DNA from: Streptosporangiaceae bacterium
GTDB lineage: Bacteria > Actinomycetota > Actinomycetes > Streptosporangiales > Streptosporangiaceae
DNA length: 9,669 bases
Direction: 5' to 3'
Assembly: GCA_030039095.1 (NCBI GenBank)
Contig: JASHQP010000242.1
Coordinates: 1 to 9,669, forward strand
Part shown: piece after piece, positions 5,852 through 9,669 of the stretch
Position numbering within the stretch: the stretch's first letter is position 1
How the letters are laid out: the number at the start of each line of letters is the position of its first letter
Notes under the pieces: model-generated
What the model was told of the DNA's origin: nothing
The model's database searches: none
Seen by the model: the letters and a program-made list of their open reading frames with translations, nothing else
Translations under genes and position numbers: made by a program

Positions 5852-7792
5852 ATGAGCGTGGACACACCGGTGCTGACCGCGGAGCTGATCGTCGACGGCG
5901 CGGTGCCGGAGCAGCCCGAGATTTCCCCGGACGGGCGCTGGGTCGCCTACGTTGTCGCGCCGATGGGCCGGCCGGGGGAAAGCCGGCTCAGCGCCGTGTG
6001 GATCGCCGCGGCCGACGGCAGCTCACCGCCGCGGCAGCTCACCGCCGGCGCGGCCGCCGATTCCGGCCCGCGCTGGGCGCCGGACTCGGCGTCGCTGTTC
6101 TTCATGTCGGACCGCACCGGGTCGGACCAGCTGCACCGGATCCGGGTCGACGGCGGCGAGGCCGAGAGGCTGACCGGGTGGGAGGGCGAGATCTACGACT
6201 TCTGCCCGCTGGCAGACGGCCGGGTCGCCGTGGTGGCCTCGGACGAGCCGACCGAGGAGGACGAGCGCAGGCGCGCCGAGCGCGACGACGCGAGCGTCTG
6301 GAGCGAGCAGCGCGGCAACGGCAGGCTGCGGCTGCTCGACCCGGTCACGCGCGAGATACACGCGGCAGCCGACCTGGGCGGCCGTCACGCCGCCGAGCTG
6401 GCGCCGCGGCCAGACGGCGGCGCGGTGGCGGTGATCAGCTGGGAGAGCCAGGAGGACTATCCGGGCGCCAGCACCAATGAGCTGCACGTGGTCGATCCGG
6501 CGACCGGGGCATCCCATGACCTCGGCCGGGTTGCTGGCTACGCGCAGTCGCCGGCCTGGTGGGCCGACGACGGCACCTGGCACGTGGCCTACCTGGCAGA
6601 ACCCGACCCGTTCGGCGGATTCGTCGTCTACGACATCGTGCCCGGCGGGCCCGGCGGGCCCGCCGGGCACGCCTCGCCGCGCGACCTGACCACGGGCATG
6701 GACATGACCCCGGCCGGCCTGGCGCAGGTCGCCGACGGCCCGCCGCTGGCCCTGTTCGAGAGCGGGCTCGACACGCAGATCCACCGGCTCGACCCCGGGA
6801 CGCTGCGATTCCGGTGCCTGTCCGCCAGGGCCGGCGCTATCGGCTCCTTGACCGCCTGCCGTTCCGGTGAGCTCGTCGCAGCGCTGGCGAGCACCGCGCA
6901 CGAGCCGGCCGATGTCTGGGCCGGACCGCCCGGCGGCCCGCCCAGCCGGATCGGCGACACACGGCCGGAACTGCGGGAGATCGAGTGGGGGGCCCAGGAG
7001 CGCCTGTCCTACAAGGCATCCGACGGCCTCGCCCTCGACGGCCTGCTGATCCTGCCGCCCGGCCGAAGCCGCGCGGACGGCCCGTTCCCGCTCGTCACGC
7101 TCGTGCACGGCGGACCCGATGACCGGTACGCCGACGAGTTCATGCTCGCGGCGCACTGTCCTGGCCAGTGGCTTGCGGCCACGGGTTATGCGGTGTTCCT
7201 GCCCAATCCGCGCGGCGGCACGGGTCATGGCCGTGAGTTCTCGGCGGCCGTCGTGGGCGACCTGGGCGGGGCTGAGCTGAGCGACATCCTCGAGGGGATC
7301 GACATGCTGGTCGCCGGCGGTGTCGCGGACCCGGACCGGCTCGGGATCGCCGGCCCCAGCCATGGGGGGTTCATGACCGCCTGGGCGGTCGGGCAGACCG
7401 ACCGGTTCAAGGCCGCGCTGATGCTCGCCGGAATCAGCGACTGGGGCATGATCGCCGGCACCGGCGAATACGGGGCGATGGACGGCGTGCTGGCCGGCAG
7501 CTTCGGCTGGGAGGGGACCGGCCCGCACCCGCATGACCGGGTCAGCCCGGTCTCGTTCGCCTCGAAGGTCCGCACCCCGGTGCTGATCGTGCACGGACAG
7601 GACGACATCAACGTGCCGCTCGCCCAGGCCATTTACTTCCACCGCGCCCTGAGCCGGTTCGGGGCCGAGCACGACCTGGTCGTCTACCCGCGGGAGGGAC
7701 ACGGGCTGAGGGAGCGCAACCATCAGCGCGACCTGCTCCTGCGCACCCGTGCGTGGTTCGACCGGTGGCTCGGCGATCCCGGGAGCCGCTGA
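5852..7792 (+). CDS. S9 family serine peptidase (prolyl oligopeptidase / acylaminoacyl-peptidase type)
   Basis: The 646-residue protein has the two-domain build of S9 peptidases. The N-terminal part (about 20-370) is a beta-propeller that restricts access to short peptides; PD40-like repeats such as QPEISPDGRWVAYV (21-34) and SGPRWAPDSASLFF (71-84) are visible. The C-terminal alpha/beta-hydrolase domain (about 385-640) has the HGGP oxyanion motif at 419-422, nucleophile Ser503 in GPSHGGF, Asp585 in HGQDDINVP and His617 in YPREGHG, so the triad is complete. There is no signal peptide or membrane helix, so it should act in the cytoplasm on oligopeptides or N-acylated peptides. The start is supported by GGAGAGG 8 bases upstream. 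A Gly/Pro-rich stretch at about 264-271 is encoded by a GC palindrome and looks like an extended loop. The gene converges on the minus-strand regulator. Its link to the two-component operon is unproven, since an AT-richer promoter-like gap separates them. Confidence 0.95.
   Translation: MSVDTPVLTAELIVDGAVPEQPEISPDGRWVAYVVAPMGRPGESRLSAVWIAAADGSSPPRQLTAGAAADSGPRWAPDSASLFFMSDRTGSDQLHRIRVDGGEAERLTGWEGEIYDFCPLADGRVAVVASDEPTEEDERRRAERDDASVWSEQRGNGRLRLLDPVTREIHAAADLGGRHAAELAPRPDGGAVAVISWESQEDYPGASTNELHVVDPATGASHDLGRVAGYAQSPAWWADDGTWHVAYLAEPDPFGGFVVYDIVPGGPGGPAGHASPRDLTTGMDMTPAGLAQVADGPPLALFESGLDTQIHRLDPGTLRFRCLSARAGAIGSLTACRSGELVAALASTAHEPADVWAGPPGGPPSRIGDTRPELREIEWGAQERLSYKASDGLALDGLLILPPGRSRADGPFPLVTLVHGGPDDRYADEFMLAAHCPGQWLAATGYAVFLPNPRGGTGHGREFSAAVVGDLGGAELSDILEGIDMLVAGGVADPDRLGIAGPSHGGFMTAWAVGQTDRFKAALMLAGISDWGMIAGTGEYGAMDGVLAGSFGWEGTGPHPHDRVSPVSFASKVRTPVLIVHGQDDINVPLAQAIYFHRALSRFGAEHDLVVYPREGHGLRERNHQRDLLLRTRAWFDRWLGDPGSR
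6649..6668. repeat. Perfect 20-bp GC palindrome inside the peptidase gene
   Basis: The sequence consists only of G and C and is fully self-complementary around GGGCCC at 6656-6661. It is preceded by a further CCCGGCGGG unit at 6641-6649. It encodes a Gly-Pro-Gly-Gly-Pro-Ala-Gly stretch (about residues 265-272) in the propeller domain. It may be a slippage-expanded loop rather than a functional site. Confidence 0.6.
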
Positions 7793-7794
7793 CC

Positions 7795-7828
7795 CCGGGG
7801 ATGACCCCGGCAGCCCCTTGACGCCGGG
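7795..7828 (+). terminator. Weak GC hairpins just after the peptidase stop
   Basis: CCGGGG (7795-7800) and CCCCGG (7805-7810) form a 6-bp stem with an ATGA loop, starting two bases after the TGA. A competing stem, CCCGGC (7806-7811) with GCCGGG (7823-7828), is also possible. Neither has a following T-run. Hairpins without a U-tract are common at actinomycete gene ends, but the short stems make this a low-confidence call next to the stronger hairpin at 7856-7883. Confidence 0.3.
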
Positions 7829-7852
7829 AATCACGGACGCCGGGAATCACGG
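7821..7852. repeat. Exact 16-bp tandem repeat at the convergent gene ends
   Basis: ACGCCGGGAATCACGG occurs twice without a gap, at 7821-7836 and 7837-7852, with no mismatch. The second copy contains the stop codon of the minus-strand gene (7847-7849) and its last two bases' surroundings. ACGC follows as the start of a partial third unit. Confidence 0.85.
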
Positions 7853-9669
7853 ACGCAGCGCCAGGGCCTGGGCCCTGGCGCTGTCGCTGCCGCGGCCGCG
7901 GGCGTACGCGGCCTCGAAGTCCGCGTCACCGAGCGCGGTCCTGGCGGCCGCGCTCGCCCTGGCCACCTCGAGGCTCCAGGCGTCGCTGAAGCCCTGCAGC
8001 GCGTGTGCCAGGCCGAGCAGTTCGGCCGCCCTCACGTGCTCGCCCCGGGCGGCGGCCAGCGCGGCGATCGCGTCCACCACCCCGGCCAGCGTCCGGTTGA
8101 TCGGCAGGATCGCGACGAGACGCTGGTCCGGGCGGTCCTGGCCCGCCGGGCTGCCGGAGAGCGTGTCGATCGCCCGCTGCTGCAAGGCCGCGGCGCCCGC
8201 GAGGTCGCCTTCTTGCTCGGCGACGCAGCCCAGCCTGCTGAACGTGGTGGCGGTGATGGCGAACATGTCCGGCCGCTGCCGCCGCGGTTCCACGATCGCC
8301 AGGGCGCTCTGCAGCGGGTCGTGCGCACCGGCCAGGTCGCCCGCGTGCCGGGCCACCTCGGCGAGCTGAACGTAGCCCGAGGCCGCGTCGTCGAGCTCAC
8401 CAGCGAGCTCGGCCGCGCGCACGCCGTCCTGCAGATCCACCCGCGCGCGCTCAATGTCCCCGGCCCTGGCCCTGGCCTCGCCCAGGGCGATGCCGAGGAT
8501 GCCGCCCATGTTGCCGGACAGCGCTGCGGCGTGCTCGCGCGCCTGCTCGAGGGCACGGACCGCCTCGCCGGGATCGTTGCGCGCGATCGCCACCTGAGCG
8601 AGCCCGACCAGGCACCCGACGAGCCCGAACCGGTCCCCCAGCTGCTCGAACCTGGCCATGCCGTCGGCCAGGTCGGCGACCCCTGCCTCGATGTCCCCGT
8701 CGTTCAGGGCGAGGTGCCCGGTCACGCTGCGCCGCGTGGCCGTGACCCATGGGTCGCGGTGCTCCGGAATGTCCCGCAGCTGCTTGTAGGCCCCCTCGGC
8801 ATCTCCGGCGATGAACGTCAGCATCGGCGCCGCCATCGCGAGCAGCGGATGGTCGGGTTCTTCGGGCAGGGTCAGCCGGCTCAGCACGTCGAGCGCCTGC
8901 CGCGGGTCACCGGAGGGGTCGTTCATCGCACTGGTCATGGTCGCGACGATCTGGCACATCGCGTACTCCTCGGACAGGTCGTCGGGCGGGGCGTCTCCGG
9001 CGATCCGCAGCACCTCCGTCGACCACTCGCGCGCCTCCGCGTCGTAGTCGCGCAAGATCCAGAACCAGGCCAGCGAGCGGAAGAAGCGCAGCCCGGTGCG
9101 GGCGTCCCCGCCCGCGACCACGTTGCGCAGCGCGGCCCAGAGGTTGTCGTGCTCGGCCGAGAGAAGGTTCAGCCAGACGATCTGGTCCCGGGAGCGCAGG
9201 TGCGGCTCGGCCCGCTCGGCCAGGTCGAGGAAGTAGTCGATGTGCGCGGCCTCGACGAGACCGGCCTCGCCGGACTCGGCCAGCCGGTCGGCCGCGTACG
9301 CACGCACGGTCTCCAGCAGCCCGTACCGCACGTGCCCGTCGCCCGCGGCGGTGACCAGCGACTTGTCCACCAGCGACGCGATCACGTCGACGACCGCCGA
9401 CCGGTCTGCTGCGGCGCCGTCGGGCGCGCACACGCGCTCGGCGCCGTCGGGCGTGGCGCCGCCGCTGAACACCGACAGCCGTCGCAGCACCGCGCGCTCG
9501 GTGTCGTCCAGCAGGTCCCAGCTCCAGTCGACGATCGCGCGCAGCGTCTGGTGCCGCGGCAGCGTGCCGCGGGTGCCGGTCGACAGCAGCGCGAACCTGT
9601 CGTCCAGCCGCTCGGCGACCTGCTGCGGGGTGAGCGCGCGCACCCGCGCGGCAGCGAGCTCGATCGCCA
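7847..9669 (-). CDS. C-terminal part of AfsR/SARP- or LuxR-type ATPase regulator, 5' end cut by window
   Basis: The reverse-strand frame is open from the right edge to TGA at 7849-7847, giving 606 visible residues. It starts in the middle of a conserved motif (AIELAAARVRALTPQQVAER), so the GTG at 9643 is internal and the true start lies beyond the window. That motif and LPRHQTLRAIVDWSWDLL (37-54) with LRRLSVFSGG (61-70) belong to the end of an NB-ARC/STAND-type ATPase and its winged-helix region, as in AfsR-like and COG3903-type predicted ATPases. LLETVRAYAADRLAESGE (117-134) is also characteristic. Residues from about 140 to 606 are helical, alanine- and leucine-rich repeats resembling TPRs, usually used for protein or ligand sensing. 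The Walker motifs and any DNA-binding domain (BTAD/SARP or LuxR) would be upstream and cannot be seen. Such proteins often control secondary metabolism. The last residues are encoded by a strong hairpin and the stop lies in a tandem repeat. Confidence 0.9.
   Translation of the reverse strand, partial: AIELAAARVRALTPQQVAERLDDRFALLSTGTRGTLPRHQTLRAIVDWSWDLLDDTERAVLRRLSVFSGGATPDGAERVCAPDGAAADRSAVVDVIASLVDKSLVTAAGDGHVRYGLLETVRAYAADRLAESGEAGLVEAAHIDYFLDLAERAEPHLRSRDQIVWLNLLSAEHDNLWAALRNVVAGGDARTGLRFFRSLAWFWILRDYDAEAREWSTEVLRIAGDAPPDDLSEEYAMCQIVATMTSAMNDPSGDPRQALDVLSRLTLPEEPDHPLLAMAAPMLTFIAGDAEGAYKQLRDIPEHRDPWVTATRRSVTGHLALNDGDIEAGVADLADGMARFEQLGDRFGLVGCLVGLAQVAIARNDPGEAVRALEQAREHAAALSGNMGGILGIALGEARARAGDIERARVDLQDGVRAAELAGELDDAASGYVQLAEVARHAGDLAGAHDPLQSALAIVEPRRQRPDMFAITATTFSRLGCVAEQEGDLAGAAALQQRAIDTLSGSPAGQDRPDQRLVAILPINRTLAGVVDAIAALAAARGEHVRAAELLGLAHALQGFSDAWSLEVARASAAARTALGDADFEAAYARGRGSDSARAQALALRP
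7856..7883. terminator. Perfect 13-bp-stem hairpin, candidate terminator for the peptidase transcript
   Basis: CAGCGCCAGGGCC (7856-7868) and GGCCCTGGCGCTG (7871-7883) are exact reverse complements separated by TG; sterically this gives a 12-bp stem with a CTGG loop. It is the strongest simple hairpin I saw in the window. It lies 63 bp past the peptidase stop and inside the last codons of the convergent minus-strand gene (residues AQALALRP). No T-run follows on either strand, so it would be a U-less terminator of the kind described in actinomycetes. It is more likely to serve the plus-strand transcript, because on the minus strand it precedes the stop codon. Confidence 0.5.

Noticed and set aside
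6023..7834. Minus-strand open frame of 603 codons opposite the peptidase
   Set aside because: The plus strand encodes a complete S9 peptidase with an intact triad; the reverse product has no recognisable domain and is a typical high-GC shadow.
7890..7901. CCGCGGCCGCGG palindrome near the end of the minus-strand gene
   Set aside because: This is a GC-only 12-mer of a kind that arises often by chance in DNA this rich in GC, and it lies fully within coding sequence.

Overview
This window looks like chromosomal DNA from a high-GC actinomycete. By eye the GC content is around 70% or more, third codon positions are almost all G or C, GTG starts occur, and the gene families are typical of Actinobacteria: a DrrAB-type exporter, a NarL-type two-component pair and an AfsR/SARP-type ATPase. 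Genus cannot be set from the sequence alone. There are no RNA genes, insertion sequences, CRISPR arrays or phage genes.

Layout, left to right. (1) 1-1133, plus strand: the 3' part of a gene whose start lies outside the window. It probably encodes a regulator-like protein with a partial Nudix-type C-terminal motif. (2) 1150-1872: a stand-alone hotdog-fold acyl-ACP thioesterase. (3) 1849-1890: a palindrome and three copies of TCAGCGCG at the junction with the next operon, a candidate operator. (4) 1901-3735: a translationally coupled DrrA/DrrB-type ABC exporter (ATPase and six-helix permease). (5) 3874-5744: a small two-helix membrane protein, a histidine kinase whose only input region is the same two-helix module, and a LuxR/NarL response regulator. 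(6) 5852-7792: a cytoplasmic S9 (prolyl-oligopeptidase family) serine peptidase. (7) 7847-9669, minus strand: the C-terminal 606 residues of an AfsR/SARP- or LuxR-type ATPase regulator, convergent with the peptidase and cut by the right edge.

How the genes may work together: the exporter and two-component pair lie in the same direction with short gaps. This arrangement suggests that the kinase senses membrane or drug stress and that the response regulator controls export, its own genes, or both. This is inference from context.

The most unusual item is the small membrane gene at 3874-4134. It is a tandem duplicate (period 279 bp, no indels, about 84% DNA identity over 207 bp by hand count) of the kinase's own membrane input module. 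It carries a strong ribosome binding site, so it is probably expressed as a separate protein. A free copy of a kinase's sensor domain next to the kinase could act as a competitor, partner or co-sensor. The convergent 3' end at about 7793-7883 is a second point of interest. It holds an exact 16-bp tandem repeat and a perfect 13-bp-stem hairpin that lies inside the end of the minus-strand gene.
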